Assembly: GCA_948735595.1 (NCBI GenBank)
Contig: CAPXSA010000008.1
Location: forward strand, 23,519 to 87,518
Length of the DNA stretch: 64,000 nt
Reading direction: 5' to 3'
Source: an uncultured Clostridia bacterium
GTDB taxonomy: Bacteria > Bacillota > Clostridia > TANB77 > CAG-508
Position numbers and translations under genes: made by a program. This document shows positions 1 through 8,387 of the stretch, piece by piece. Every line of letters starts with the position of its first letter. The first letter of the stretch is position 1. Under the pieces are notes generated by a model. The model was given only the letters and a program-made list of their open reading frames with translations. It was not told the DNA's origin and did not search any database.

Positions 1-1
1 A

Positions 2-553
2 CTTTTAAAAGAAGATATCTTAATGATACCTTTTGGAACGAAGATTTATCCATTACTAGTAAGACTAAGAATTTATCAAGATGAACCAGAACTAGTGGCA
101 GAGGAAACTGAATTAGAAGAAATACCAAAGGAAATAGAAAGGGATATAGAGACACAAAGATATGAAGTAGAACCAGTAGAAAATGTACAACAAGAATTAA
201 TGGTAGCAGAAGATACAGCCAAATATGAAAATACTAAGAAGAGGGATAATAAAGAATATAGGCAGGAAGAAAAGTGGGATAAAGAAGAGGATGATTTCTT
301 ATTAAACTTAGATTTAAAAGAACAAATTCAAAGGCAAGTACAAGAACAAGGTATACCAGATTTTGAAAAAGAAGTTACTTTAATTTTCGATAGATCTAAC
401 AAAATGGAACAAAAAGTAAGATTATTATTTGAAGATGAGATTTTGGAAACACCAAGAGAAAAAAGGAAAAAGGAACCAAACAAAAAGAAAGTAGTAAGTC
501 ATAAAGAGAAGAAAATAAAAGATAATCCTAAAAAAGGGAAACATAGTAAATAA
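2..553 (+). CDS. C-terminal part of an unidentified charged protein
   Basis: The reading frame is open to the left edge of the window, so the true start probably lies outside; the first internal ATG is at 23. The visible part is about 183 residues. After a short hydrophobic stretch (IYPLLVRLRIY) it becomes very rich in Glu, Lys, Gln and Arg, and it ends in a strongly basic Lys-rich tail. The composition suggests coiled-coil or disordered structure. I recognise no domain, signal peptide or catalytic motif. It ends directly upstream of a strong promoter that starts a separate transcription unit. The frame itself is convincing because of its length and native codon use; the function is unknown. 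Confidence 0.6.
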   Translation, partial: LLKEDILMIPFGTKIYPLLVRLRIYQDEPELVAEETELEEIPKEIERDIETQRYEVEPVENVQQELMVAEDTAKYENTKKRDNKEYRQEEKWDKEEDDFLLNLDLKEQIQRQVQEQGIPDFEKEVTLIFDRSNKMEQKVRLLFEDEILETPREKRKKEPNKKKVVSHKEKKIKDNPKKGKHSK

Positions 554-556
554 CAC

Positions 557-585
557 TTGACATGTTGAAAAAAGACGAATAAAAT
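557..585 (+). promoter_or_regulatory. Sigma-A-type promoter of the RNA candidate
   Basis: TTGACA at 557-562 and TAAAAT at 580-585 are separated by 17 bases. Transcription would start near 592, just after the preceding stop codon and with no open frame following, so this promoter appears to serve a non-coding RNA. Confidence 0.75.
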
Positions 586-591
586 ATAAAC

Positions 592-856
592 AACACACCC
601 AATAGGGAGTGTAAAAATAGGAAAGATGAGTTTTGCTAGTTTTATTAAACAGTCCTCTGAGTAGTGGCGAACGAAAAGAGAAGTCTTAGAAATAAGACTT
701 AGAGAAGATACAAGGACCACCTTGTGACATGTGTTTCTTTAAAACTAGGATCATGAAAGAAGCAAAAGCTTTAATAAAAGTGGTCTGTGCAAATGTACGT
801 AAAACAATGCTTTCCAAAGGAAGGGACACTCTAACATCCGAGTGTTCCTTTCTTAT
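592..856 (+). ncRNA. Structured non-coding RNA candidate, family unassigned
   Basis: About 265 bases between a consensus promoter and a strong intrinsic terminator contain no credible open frame but many complementary segments. These include a perfect hairpin of 681-688 with 693-700 closed by a GAAA tetraloop, a longer-range pairing of GACCAC (715-720) with GTGGTC (780-785), and a 5' hairpin around 595-612. A segment at 659-676 (GAGTAGTGGCGAACGAAA) resembles a short conserved stretch of 23S rRNA domain I, but nothing around it matches rRNA. A second promoter then starts ppdK, so this is a separate unit rather than a simple ppdK leader. I could not match it to 6S, SRP, RNase P, tmRNA or a common riboswitch from memory. 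Confidence 0.5.
819..856 (+). terminator. Intrinsic terminator of the RNA candidate
   Basis: A 13-bp stem pairs 819-831 with 840-852 (with G-U pairs) around an 8-base loop, followed by a weak T-rich tail. Confidence 0.7.
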
Positions 857-878
857 GATTTAAAATTTCAAAAAATGC

Positions 879-907
879 TTTACTTTTTTAGGGTTTATCG
901 ATATAAT
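879..907 (+). promoter_or_regulatory. Promoter of ppdK
   Basis: TTTACT at 879-884 and a perfect TATAAT at 902-907 have 17-base spacing. The 5' leader of about 80 bases ends in an AGGAGG site at 980-985. Confidence 0.75.
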
Positions 908-991
908 AAGGTCAGTTTTAGGGTAGAATTTACTCGGGAAACAAAATGTATATTATTTTAAATAATATAACAATATTAAAGGAGGTTCTTT

Positions 992-3616
992 ATGAGTCAA
1001 AAGTATGTTTACTTATTCAAAGAAGGAAACGCAAATATGCGTGAACTTTTAGGTGGAAAGGGAGCAAATCTTGCAGAAATGACTAACTTAGGTTTACCAA
1101 TTCCACAAGGTTTCACAGTAACAACAGAGGCTTGCACAAGATATTACGAAGATGGAGAAAAGATTGCAAAAGAAATCGAAGATGAAATTTTTGCGAGCTT
1201 AGCAAAATTAGAAGAAATCACAGGCAAAAAATTCGGAGATAAAGAAAACCCATTATTAGTATCAGTACGTTCAGGAGCAAGAGCTTCAATGCCAGGTATG
1301 ATGGACACTATCTTAAACTTAGGTTTAAATGAAGAAGTTGCAGCAAGCATGGCACAAAAAAATGAAAGATTTGCTTATGATAGTTACAGAAGATTTATTC
1401 AAATGTTTAGTGATGTTGTTATGGAAATACCAAAACCACTATTTGAAAAAGAAATTGACGCTATGAAAGAAAAAAGAGGCGTAAAACAAGATACAGAATT
1501 GACAGCAGCAGATTTAAAAGAATTAGTTGCAATTTTCAAAGGAATCTACTTAAAAGAACATGGAAGTGAATTTCCAAGTAATCCAACAGAACAATTAAAA
1601 GAAGCTGTAAAGGCAGTATTCCGTTCATGGAATAACCCAAGAGCTATCACATATAGAAGATTAAATGATATCCCAGGAAGTTGGGGAACAGCCGTTAACG
1701 TTCAAGAAATGGTTTTCGGAAATATGGGAGATGATTGTGGAACTGGTGTTGCATTTACACGTAACCCAGCAACAGGAGAAAAAGCACTATTTGGTGAATA
1801 TTTAATGAATGCACAAGGTGAAGATGTTGTTGCAGGTATTAGAACACCACAACCAATTGCTACATTAGAACAAACAAACCCAGCAGCATATGCTGATTTC
1901 GTAAAATATGCTAACCTATTAGAAAATCATTACAGAGATATGCAAGACATGGAATTTACCATTGAAAGAGGAAAACTATTCTTCTTACAAACAAGAAATG
2001 GTAAAAGAACTGCAAATGCTGCACTTAGAATAGCTGTAGAATTAGTAAATGAAGGAATGATTACAGAAAAAGAGGCTGTTTTAAGAGTAGAACCAAACCA
2101 ATTAGACCAATTATTACATCCAAACTTTGATCAAGCAAAATTAAAAGCTGCTAAGCCAGTTGCAAAAGGACTAGCTGCTTCACCGGGAGCCGCAACGGGT
2201 AAGGTTGTATTCACAGCTGATAGAGCAGTTGAATTACATGAAAAAGGAGATAAAGATTTAATCTTAGTAAGACTTGAAACATCTCCAGAGGATATCGATG
2301 GAATGAACGTATGCCATGGTATTTTAACAGTTCGTGGTGGTATGACATCACATGCAGCAGTTGTTGCACGTGGTATGGGTACATGCTGTGTAGCAGGATG
2401 TGGAGAATTAGTTGTAAATGAAGAAGCAGGAGAATTCAAAGATGCACAAGGAAATGTATATCATGAAGGTGACTATATTTCATTAGATGGTTCAACAGGA
2501 AATGTATATGGTGAAAGAATTGATACAGTAGAAGCATCTGTATCAGGAGATTTTGCTAAATTGATGGGATGGGCTGATCAATATCGTCAAATGGAAGTTA
2601 GAACAAATGCTGATACTCCAAAAGATGCAGAAGTTGCATACAACTTTGGTGCACAAGGTATCGGATTATGCCGTACAGAGCATATGTTCTTTGCTCCAGA
2701 AAGAATTGCTGCTATTCGTGAAATGATTGTTTCTAAAACAGCAGAACAAAGAGAAAAAGCTTTAGCTAAAATTCTTCCAATGCAACAAGGAGACTTTGAA
2801 GGTCTATTTAAAGCTATGAAAGGTTATCCGGTAACAATCCGTCTATTAGATCCACCACTACATGAATTCCTACCACATACAGACGAAGAAATAACAGCGT
2901 TAGCTAAAGAAATGGGAATGACTTTCCAAGAATTAAAAGATGTAGTAGTAAGTCTACATGAATTCAATCCAATGATGGGACATAGAGGATGTCGTCTAGA
3001 TGTTACTTACCCAGAAATTGGAGCAATGCAAACAAGAGCAATTATTAGAGCCGCTATTAATGTAAATAAAGAAGGAATGAATGTTGTTCCTGAAATTATG
3101 ATTCCATTAGTAGGAGAAGTAAAAGAATTAAAATATGTAAAAGATATTATTGTAAAAGCAGCAGATGAAGAAATTGCAAATGCTGGAGTGTCTTTAAAAT
3201 ATGAAGTGGGAACAATGATTGAAATTCCTAGAGCAGCATTAACAGCTGATGAAATCGCTAAAGAAGCTGAATTCTTCTCATTTGGTACAAACGACTTAAC
3301 ACAAATGACATTCGGATTTAGCCGTGATGATGCAGGAAAATTCTTAGGTTCATACTATGAAAAGAAAATCTATGAATCAGATCCATTTGCTAAATTAGAC
3401 CAAACTGGTGTTGGAAAATTAGTAAAAATGGCTGTAGACATGGGAAAAGCTACAAGACCTGATATTCATTTAGGAATTTGTGGAGAGCATGGTGGAAACC
3501 CACCAACAGTTGAGTTCTGCCATAATGTTGGTTTAACTTATGTATCTTGTTCACCATTTAGAGTTCCAATTGCAAAATTAGCAGCAGCTCAAGCAGCAAT
3601 TAAACAACCTAGATAA
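992..3616 (+). CDS. ppdK: Pyruvate, phosphate dikinase
   Basis: Reversibly converts pyruvate, ATP and phosphate into PEP, AMP and PPi; in anaerobes it serves PPi-dependent glycolysis or PEP formation in the cytosol. The 874 residues match the usual length. Order: N-terminal ATP-grasp nucleotide-binding domain (GGKGANLAEM near residue 17), central swivelling phosphohistidine domain with GMTSHAAVVARGMG and the phosphorylated His454, and a C-terminal TIM-barrel PEP/pyruvate domain with GTNDLTQ and ICGEHGG, whose Cys830 is the expected acid/base residue. The ATG has an AGGAGG site 6 bases upstream. It is monocistronic, with its own promoter and a strong bidirectional terminator. All hallmark residues are present. 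Confidence 0.98.
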   Translation: MSQKYVYLFKEGNANMRELLGGKGANLAEMTNLGLPIPQGFTVTTEACTRYYEDGEKIAKEIEDEIFASLAKLEEITGKKFGDKENPLLVSVRSGARASMPGMMDTILNLGLNEEVAASMAQKNERFAYDSYRRFIQMFSDVVMEIPKPLFEKEIDAMKEKRGVKQDTELTAADLKELVAIFKGIYLKEHGSEFPSNPTEQLKEAVKAVFRSWNNPRAITYRRLNDIPGSWGTAVNVQEMVFGNMGDDCGTGVAFTRNPATGEKALFGEYLMNAQGEDVVAGIRTPQPIATLEQTNPAAYADFVKYANLLENHYRDMQDMEFTIERGKLFFLQTRNGKRTANAALRIAVELVNEGMITEKEAVLRVEPNQLDQLLHPNFDQAKLKAAKPVAKGLAASPGAATGKVVFTADRAVELHEKGDKDLILVRLETSPEDIDGMNVCHGILTVRGGMTSHAAVVARGMGTCCVAGCGELVVNEEAGEFKDAQGNVYHEGDYISLDGSTGNVYGERIDTVEASVSGDFAKLMGWADQYRQMEVRTNADTPKDAEVAYNFGAQGIGLCRTEHMFFAPERIAAIREMIVSKTAEQREKALAKILPMQQGDFEGLFKAMKGYPVTIRLLDPPLHEFLPHTDEEITALAKEMGMTFQELKDVVVSLHEFNPMMGHRGCRLDVTYPEIGAMQTRAIIRAAINVNKEGMNVVPEIMIPLVGEVKELKYVKDIIVKAADEEIANAGVSLKYEVGTMIEIPRAALTADEIAKEAEFFSFGTNDLTQMTFGFSRDDAGKFLGSYYEKKIYESDPFAKLDQTGVGKLVKMAVDMGKATRPDIHLGICGEHGGNPPTVEFCHNVGLTYVSCSPFRVPIAKLAAAQAAIKQPR

Positions 3617-3674
3617 AGATGGCAGTGTGTTATAGAAATAATTATCCTCCAGTTATACGGGGGATAGTTATGTT

Positions 3675-3718
3675 AAAAGGTAGAGTGTTCTCTTTCAAGA
3701 ACACTCTACCTTTTGTTA
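3675..3718. terminator. Bidirectional terminator between ppdK and the convergent small gene
   Basis: A perfect 17-bp stem (3675-3691 with 3698-3714) has A residues on one side and TTTTGTT on the other, so it can stop transcription from both directions. A weaker hairpin lies at 3641-3668. Confidence 0.9.
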
Positions 3719-3734
3719 GATTTGCAATCCTTGC

Positions 3735-3929
3735 TTAGGCTTTCACCACTTTGAACCGAGAAAGGCCGGGAATTCCATAGACAGATCCCCTGTAATGCAA
3801 TTTAACAGGATATTTCTTTTGCAAATATTTAGCCTCGCTTGTATAAGCAGTGAGAGATACGGAACTGCGCTCGCCGCTCAAAACTTGTTGCACTTTAGCG
3901 ACTTGATTCGGATGATGCCGTTTACTCAT
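3735..3929 (-). CDS. Small basic protein of unknown function, GC-richer than its surroundings
   Basis: A 64-residue protein beginning MSKRHHPNQV and ending LSRFKVVKA, rich in Lys and Arg, without membrane segments. The start at 3929 is chosen because GGAGG sits 8 bases upstream; a TTG five codons earlier lies within that ribosome site and is unlikely. It has a near-consensus promoter and shares a bidirectional terminator with ppdK, so it is a complete single-gene unit. Base composition and codon use differ from its neighbours, including two in-frame CGG arginine codons that native genes here avoid. This suggests acquisition by transfer. I recognise no family. The signals make expression likely; the role is unknown. 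Confidence 0.65.
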   Translation of the reverse strand: MSKRHHPNQVAKVQQVLSGERSSVSLTAYTSEAKYLQKKYPVKLHYRGSVYGIPGLSRFKVVKA

Positions 3930-4030
3930 GGTGTTAACCTCCAAAAATTTATGATTTGCTAGGATTGCAATTCCTATTATATGTGGATATATCTAATTAA
4001 ATATATCCTTAATCAATAGAAATCTTATTT

Positions 4031-4059
4031 ATATTAACATAAAATAAAAGGAATGTCAA
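4031..4059 (-). promoter_or_regulatory. Promoter of the small minus-strand gene
   Basis: On the minus strand, TTGACA (4059-4054) and TAATAT (4036-4031) are 17 bases apart, about 100 bases upstream of the start codon. Confidence 0.7.
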
Positions 4060-4075
4060 TTTGTGAAAAACAATC

Positions 4076-4104
4076 TTGCTATTTTATATTACTTATAGTA
4101 GAAT
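4076..4104 (+). promoter_or_regulatory. Promoter of the Fic gene
   Basis: TTGCTA at 4076-4081 and TAGAAT at 4099-4104 have 17-base spacing, 31 bases before the start codon. It is back to back with the minus-strand promoter. Confidence 0.6.
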
Positions 4105-4135
4105 ATTACTAATAAAATAATAGGTAGGATAAGAT

Positions 4136-4796
4136 ATGGAAAATAAATATCATTTAACATTAGAACAAAATATATTTTTAGCAAAAAGAAATCTAGTAGA
4201 TAATATCTATGCAAATGCAAGAATGGAAGGATTAAATATCACATTTCCTGAAACAAAAACGATTTTAGAAGGTGTGAATGTTCCAAATTTAAAAATTGAT
4301 GAAATTCAATGTATTTTAAATTTAAAAGATGCATGGAAATATACCATAAATAATATTCAAGAGAAATTTGATTTGAATTTTATTTGCAAAGTAAATGAAT
4401 TTGTGGCAAGAAATGAAAGCATTGCATGGGGGACTTTAAGAAATCGGGAATGTTCAGATAACAGGTACAAGTTATATCCCAGAAATTCCTAATAAAGAAA
4501 AAGTAGAAAAAGAAATTGTTCAAATGATGCAAATAGAGAATGCAACAGATAGAGCAATTGAATATATGCTATATGGTATGAGAAGTCAATTGTTTTGGGA
4601 TGGAAATAAAAGAACAAGTACCATTTGTGCTAATAAAATAATGATAGAAAATGGATGTGGGATTATCAAAGTTCCAGATAGCTGCTTAAAAGAATTTAAT
4701 ACTTTATTATCAGAGTTTTATGAAACTAATAAGAATAATGAAATAAAGCAATTTATTTTTGATAACTGTATAGATGGGATAACATTTGAGGAATAG
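4136..4796 (+). CDS. Fic-domain protein, split by a +1 frameshift at CGG
   Basis: Fic enzymes usually transfer AMP or another phosphate-containing group from a nucleotide to a protein hydroxyl, often as toxins. Frame one runs to a stop near 4492; after residue 103 (LRN) the family sequence continues in the +1 frame (GNVQITGTSYIPEIP) to 4796. Skipping the C at 4445 joins them into a continuous 219-residue protein with no other defect. The Fic loop near residue 150 reads QLFWDGNKR: the Asp-Gly-Asn-Lys-Arg anchor is intact, but the His that normally opens the motif is Gln. So either the protein is inactive or it belongs to a His-less subgroup. It has its own promoter; no adjacent antitoxin gene was recognised. 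Confidence 0.8.
4445..4447 (+). other. CGG codon at the frameshift point, site 1 (Fic)
   Basis: Zero-frame AAT-CGG-GAA. Omitting the C gives AAT-GGG-AAT and restores the Fic sequence (RN-G-NVQITGT). See the finding on CGG frameshifts. Confidence 0.85.
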
Positions 4797-4830
4797 AAAC
4801 AAAATATCTTGAAAATTAAATAAAAATCGG

Positions 4831-4859
4831 TTGACAAACAAAATAAAAACGAGTATAAT
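4831..4859 (+). promoter_or_regulatory. Consensus promoter of rpmF
   Basis: Perfect TTGACA (4831-4836) and TATAAT (4854-4859) with 17-base spacing, the strongest promoter in the window, as expected for a ribosomal protein gene. A leader of about 80 bases follows. Confidence 0.9.
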
Positions 4860-4947
4860 CTTATAGTACGTAATTTTATGTAACAAATAAACTAACAAAA
4901 TTAAAACATAGATATAAAGAAACAGACAGTTAAGGGAGGGAATTAAA

Positions 4948-5130
4948 ATGGCACAACCAAAAAGAAGATGGTCAAAAGCAAGAACACATTTAAAAAGATC
5001 TACATGGAAATTAGAAAATCAAAATTTAGTTGATTGTCCACATTGCCACGAAAAAGTATTACAACATAGAGTATGTCCAAATTGTGGATATTATGATGGA
5101 AAAGAAGTAGTTGCAAAATCTGAAAACTAA
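4948..5130 (+). CDS. rpmF: 50S ribosomal protein L32
   Basis: Small zinc-ribbon protein of the large ribosomal subunit. The 60 residues are the normal size. The N-terminus (MAQPKRRWSKARTHLKRS) is the typical basic rRNA-contacting tail, and four cysteines in two CxxC pairs (CPHC near 34, CPNC near 47) form the zinc site. A GGGAGG ribosome site precedes the ATG. In many Firmicutes rpmF follows a DUF177 gene and precedes plsX or fapR; here it is alone, between a Fic gene and a transporter fusion, with its own consensus promoter and terminator. Confidence 0.98.
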   Translation: MAQPKRRWSKARTHLKRSTWKLENQNLVDCPHCHEKVLQHRVCPNCGYYDGKEVVAKSEN

Positions 5131-5191
5131 TTTATGCGGTCTCATATAAAATTTTGCAAAATGAAGATTATCAATTAATTGTAATGTAGCA

Positions 5192-5220
5192 AAAAACACC
5201 TGTAAGCATAGGTGTTTTTA
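5192..5220 (+). terminator. Terminator after rpmF
   Basis: A 10-bp stem (5192-5201 with 5210-5219) ends in TTTTT; the A-rich left arm could also serve the opposite strand. Confidence 0.85.
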
Positions 5221-5264
5221 TGTGGCTCAAATGATGAAAAATGAAGAAGTAGAAGGAGGAACAT

Positions 5265-7268
5265 ATGGAAAAAGAAGAAAATATTTTAGGAACAGAAAAA
5301 ATAGGAAAATTAATCAAGAAATTCTCGATACCTTGTATTATTTCACTATTAGTAAACTCATTATATAACATTGTAGACCAAATATTTATTGGATGGGGAG
5401 TTGGATACTTAGGAAATGGAGCAACAAATGTAGTATTTCCACTAGTAATAGTTTGCTTAGCATTTGCCCTTATGTTTGGTGATGGTTCATCAGCATATTT
5501 AAGCTTAAAATTAGGAGAAAAGAAGAAAGAAGAAGCTAGCAAAGGTGTAGCAAATGGAATTTTATTATCTATTATTGTTGCAGTATTAATATGCATTATT
5601 ACTTTGCTTTTTTTACCACAGTTGTTGAATATCTTTGGCTGTACTGACAATTTAAGAGAATATGCCTTGAATTATGGCTATATCATTGCCATAGGATTAC
5701 CATTTATGATAATAGGGACTACTCTAAATTCTATTATTAGAGCAGATGGAAACCCTAAATATGCTATGACATCTATGGTAGGAGGAGCTATTCTAAATGT
5801 CATTTTAGACCCCATTTTTATCTTCGTATTTAAAATGGGAGTACAAGGTGCAGCAATAGCAACGATTCTCAGTCAAATTTTGACTTTTGCAATGAACATT
5901 TTATATATTAGAAAATTCCAATCCATTGAGGTAAAGAAGGAAACTTTCAAACCACAATTAAATGCACTTAAAAAAGTATCTACTTTAGGAATTAGTAGCT
6001 TTATTACCCAAATGAGTTTTGTTGTTGTCATGGCATTTGAAAATAACTTACTAGGACAATATGGTGCAGAGTCTAAGTTCGGTTCAGAAATACCAATTAC
6101 TGTATTTGGTATTGTTATGAAAATTAGTCAGATTTTAAATAGCATAATTATTGGAATTGCAGCAGGCTCACAACCAATTGTTGGTTATAATTATGGAGCA
6201 GGAAAATATGATAGAGTAAAGAAAACGATAAAAACAGTTTTAGGATGCAGTGTTATTATCAGTACAATAGCATTCATTTTATTCCAAGCAATTCCAGAAC
6301 AATTAATCTCTATCTTTGGTAGCGGTGATGAAAATTACATGGAATTTGCATGTATTGCCTTTAGAACTTATTTACTATTGTGTATTTGTAATGGAATTCA
6401 AATACCGGCAGGTATTTTCTTCCAAGCAATTGGAAAGAGTGTAAAAAGTGCGATTTTGTCATTATCTAGGCAAGTATTATTCCTGATTCCGGCAATGATT
6501 ATTTTAGGAAAACTATTTGGGCTAAAAGGTGTATTATACTCAGGTCCAGTAGCAGATGGATTAGCATTTACAATTGCTGTCATATTACTAATTTTAGAAC
6601 TAAGAAAATTAGGTAAGAAGAAAATAAAAAGTAAAGCCCTAGTAGATGATACCAGTACAGATAGTCAATTAAATAGACATGTTATTATTACAATTGCTAG
6701 AGAGTATGGCTCTGGTGGAAGATATGTAGGAAGATTAATTGCTGATAAACTAGGTATTAAATTTTATGACAAAGATTTTATTGAAAAACTAGCACAAGAA
6801 ACTGGGCTATCTGAAGAGTATATTGAAGAGAACGAACAAAAGATAGGAAAATTTGCTAATTTTAATAACGGATACTATATTGGACTAAACAACAGTGATG
6901 AGTTGTTTTTAAAAGAATCCGAACTTATTAAAGAATTGGCAGATAAAGAATCTAGTGTGATTATTGGTAGATGTGCAGATTTTATCTTAAAAGATAGGAA
7001 AGATGTTTTGAAAGTATTTATTTATAGTGATATGAAAGATAAAGTAAAAAGAGCAACTGAAATTTATGGATTTGATAAGATAAAAGCTGAAAAGGAAATT
7101 AAGCGAATCGATAAGTTAAGAAGTAATCATTATAAACATTATACAGAAAAAGAATGGAAAGACCATTCAAATTATGATATCTGTATCAATAGTGATAAAC
7201 TAGGAGTAGAGAAATCAGCAGAGTTAATCTGCGAAATGGTGAGAGAAAAGGAAAAAGCCTTGTCGTAA
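5265..7268 (+). CDS. MATE-family transporter fused to a cytidylate-kinase-like domain
   Basis: The first ~450 residues form a 12-helix MATE exporter of the kind that uses Na+ or H+ gradients to expel cationic drugs or metabolites; two homologous six-helix halves are visible (IPCIISLLVNSLYNIVDQIFIG at the start of the first half is diagnostic in composition). After a basic linker (about residues 445-465) comes a ~200-residue kinase-like domain starting ITIAREYGSGGRYVG, whose glycine-rich loop and following YDKDFIEKLAQ match the cytidylate-kinase-like family. Usually these are separate genes of about 450 and 200 residues. The ATG follows AGAAGGAGG, and a terminator overlaps the stop codon. The join is in frame without internal ribosome site. 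The kinase substrate is unknown. Confidence 0.88.
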   Translation: MEKEENILGTEKIGKLIKKFSIPCIISLLVNSLYNIVDQIFIGWGVGYLGNGATNVVFPLVIVCLAFALMFGDGSSAYLSLKLGEKKKEEASKGVANGILLSIIVAVLICIITLLFLPQLLNIFGCTDNLREYALNYGYIIAIGLPFMIIGTTLNSIIRADGNPKYAMTSMVGGAILNVILDPIFIFVFKMGVQGAAIATILSQILTFAMNILYIRKFQSIEVKKETFKPQLNALKKVSTLGISSFITQMSFVVVMAFENNLLGQYGAESKFGSEIPITVFGIVMKISQILNSIIIGIAAGSQPIVGYNYGAGKYDRVKKTIKTVLGCSVIISTIAFILFQAIPEQLISIFGSGDENYMEFACIAFRTYLLLCICNGIQIPAGIFFQAIGKSVKSAILSLSRQVLFLIPAMIILGKLFGLKGVLYSGPVADGLAFTIAVILLILELRKLGKKKIKSKALVDDTSTDSQLNRHVIITIAREYGSGGRYVGRLIADKLGIKFYDKDFIEKLAQETGLSEEYIEENEQKIGKFANFNNGYYIGLNNSDELFLKESELIKELADKESSVIIGRCADFILKDRKDVLKVFIYSDMKDKVKRATEIYGFDKIKAEKEIKRIDKLRSNHYKHYTEKEWKDHSNYDICINSDKLGVEKSAELICEMVREKEKALS

Positions 7269-7288
7269 GACAGGGCTTTGACCTTTTT
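7254..7288 (+). terminator. Terminator overlapping the end of the MATE fusion gene
   Basis: An 11-bp stem (7254-7264 with 7269-7279, one G-U pair) carries the stop codon at its loop and is followed by a T tract at 7284-7288. Confidence 0.75.
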
Positions 7289-7305
7289 CAAAAATATGAT
7301 ATAAT
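7278..7305 (+). promoter_or_regulatory. Promoter of the Nudix-HD operon
   Basis: TTGACC (7278-7283) and TATAAT (7300-7305) with 16-base spacing. The -35 box overlaps the preceding terminator. Confidence 0.7.
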
Positions 7306-7340
7306 GCAGTCATCAATTAAAACTTTAGGAGGAACAAATT

Positions 7341-7763
7341 ATGAAAAAATTAAATCTAATATTAGTATACAACCAAAATGAAGACAAGATATTAATGTGC
7401 CAAAGAGCAAAAGAGCCTTTTAAAGGGAAGTTTAACCTAGTTGGTGGAAAAGTAGAGCAAAATGAAGAAGAATTACATGCAGCTTATCGAGAATTACAAG
7501 AAGAAACAGGAATTACGAACCAAGATATTTCACTTTTTCATTTAATGAATTTTCAATATCCTTTTAATGATATGGAATTAGAGGTTTATTATGGTAAGCT
7601 AAATAAAGATGTAGCTTTAGTAGAAGAAGTCAATCATTTACAATGGATGGACAAACAGGAAAACTTTTTTGACTATAACAAATTTGCAGGTGAAGGTAAT
7701 ATTGGGCATATGGTTCGCCAAGTAGAGGAGTTTAAGAAAGTAGGAGAAAATCAAAATGGATAG
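7341..7763 (+). CDS. Nudix hydrolase (NTP pyrophosphatase-like)
   Basis: A 140-residue single-domain Nudix protein. The full box GGKVEQNEEELHAAYRELQE with the following ETGI fits GX5EX7REUXEEXGU, giving the metal-binding glutamates; it lies at about residues 35-58. Such proteins cleave nucleoside diphosphates linked to another moiety, and short MutT-like members often clean damaged NTPs. Substrate cannot be told from sequence. AGGAGG stands 9 bases before the ATG. Its last 8 bases overlap the HD-domain gene, implying translational coupling and a shared nucleotide-housekeeping role. Confidence 0.9.
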   Translation: MKKLNLILVYNQNEDKILMCQRAKEPFKGKFNLVGGKVEQNEEELHAAYRELQEETGITNQDISLFHLMNFQYPFNDMELEVYYGKLNKDVALVEEVNHLQWMDKQENFFDYNKFAGEGNIGHMVRQVEEFKKVGENQNG

Positions 7764-8331
7764 AGAAAAAGCTTTTGAAATTTTAAAAAAATACAATAAA
7801 GAGGAATTTCATATTAGACATGCTTTAACAGTAGAAGGTGTAATGAGATATTTTGCAAAAGAGATGCAAGAAGACACAGAATATTGGGGAATAGTTGGAC
7901 TATTACATGATGTAGATTTTGAAATGTATCCAGATGAACATTGTATTAAATGTGTAGAGTTACTAAAAGAAAATGGTGTGGAAGATAATATTATCCATTC
8001 TATTTGTAGCCATGGGTATGGTCTATGTTCTGATGTGGAACCAGAACATATTATGGAAAAGATTCTATTTGCAACTGATGAATTAACAGGTTTAATTTGG
8101 GCTGCAACCAAAATGAGACCATCAAAAAGTACAAAAGATATGGAAGTATCAAGCCTTAAAAAGAAATTTAAAGATAAAAAGTTTGCAGCAGGTTGCTCAA
8201 GAGATGTGATTAAGCAAGGTGGAGAAATGCTAGGATGGGAATTAGATACTTTATTTGAAAAAACAATTTTAGCAATGAGAGAAGATGAAGATAAAATAAA
8301 TGAGTATTGTGTTGCAACATTTGAAAAATAA
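7756..8331 (+). CDS. HD-domain phosphohydrolase
   Basis: A 191-residue soluble protein of the HD superfamily, metal-dependent phosphohydrolases or phosphodiesterases. Visible ligands: His in IRHALTVEGV (around residue 22), the HD pair in GLLHDVDFE (about 51-52), and further His in CSHGYGL, followed by DELTGLIWA. This arrangement is common in small clostridial HDIG-like proteins annotated as hydrolases. It overlaps the Nudix gene and has GGAG within that gene as ribosome site. Substrate unknown. No transport signal or fused domain is visible. Confidence 0.85.
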   Translation: MDREKAFEILKKYNKEEFHIRHALTVEGVMRYFAKEMQEDTEYWGIVGLLHDVDFEMYPDEHCIKCVELLKENGVEDNIIHSICSHGYGLCSDVEPEHIMEKILFATDELTGLIWAATKMRPSKSTKDMEVSSLKKKFKDKKFAAGCSRDVIKQGGEMLGWELDTLFEKTILAMREDEDKINEYCVATFEK

Positions 8332-8387
8332 TGATAAGATTATAACAATTTCAAAATAAATGCATTATAAATTGGAGGAAGATAAGA

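Noticed and set aside
659..676. Possible fragment of 23S rRNA
   Set aside because: Only 18 bases resemble 23S domain I; the surrounding sequence, the promoter and the terminator fit an independent small RNA instead.
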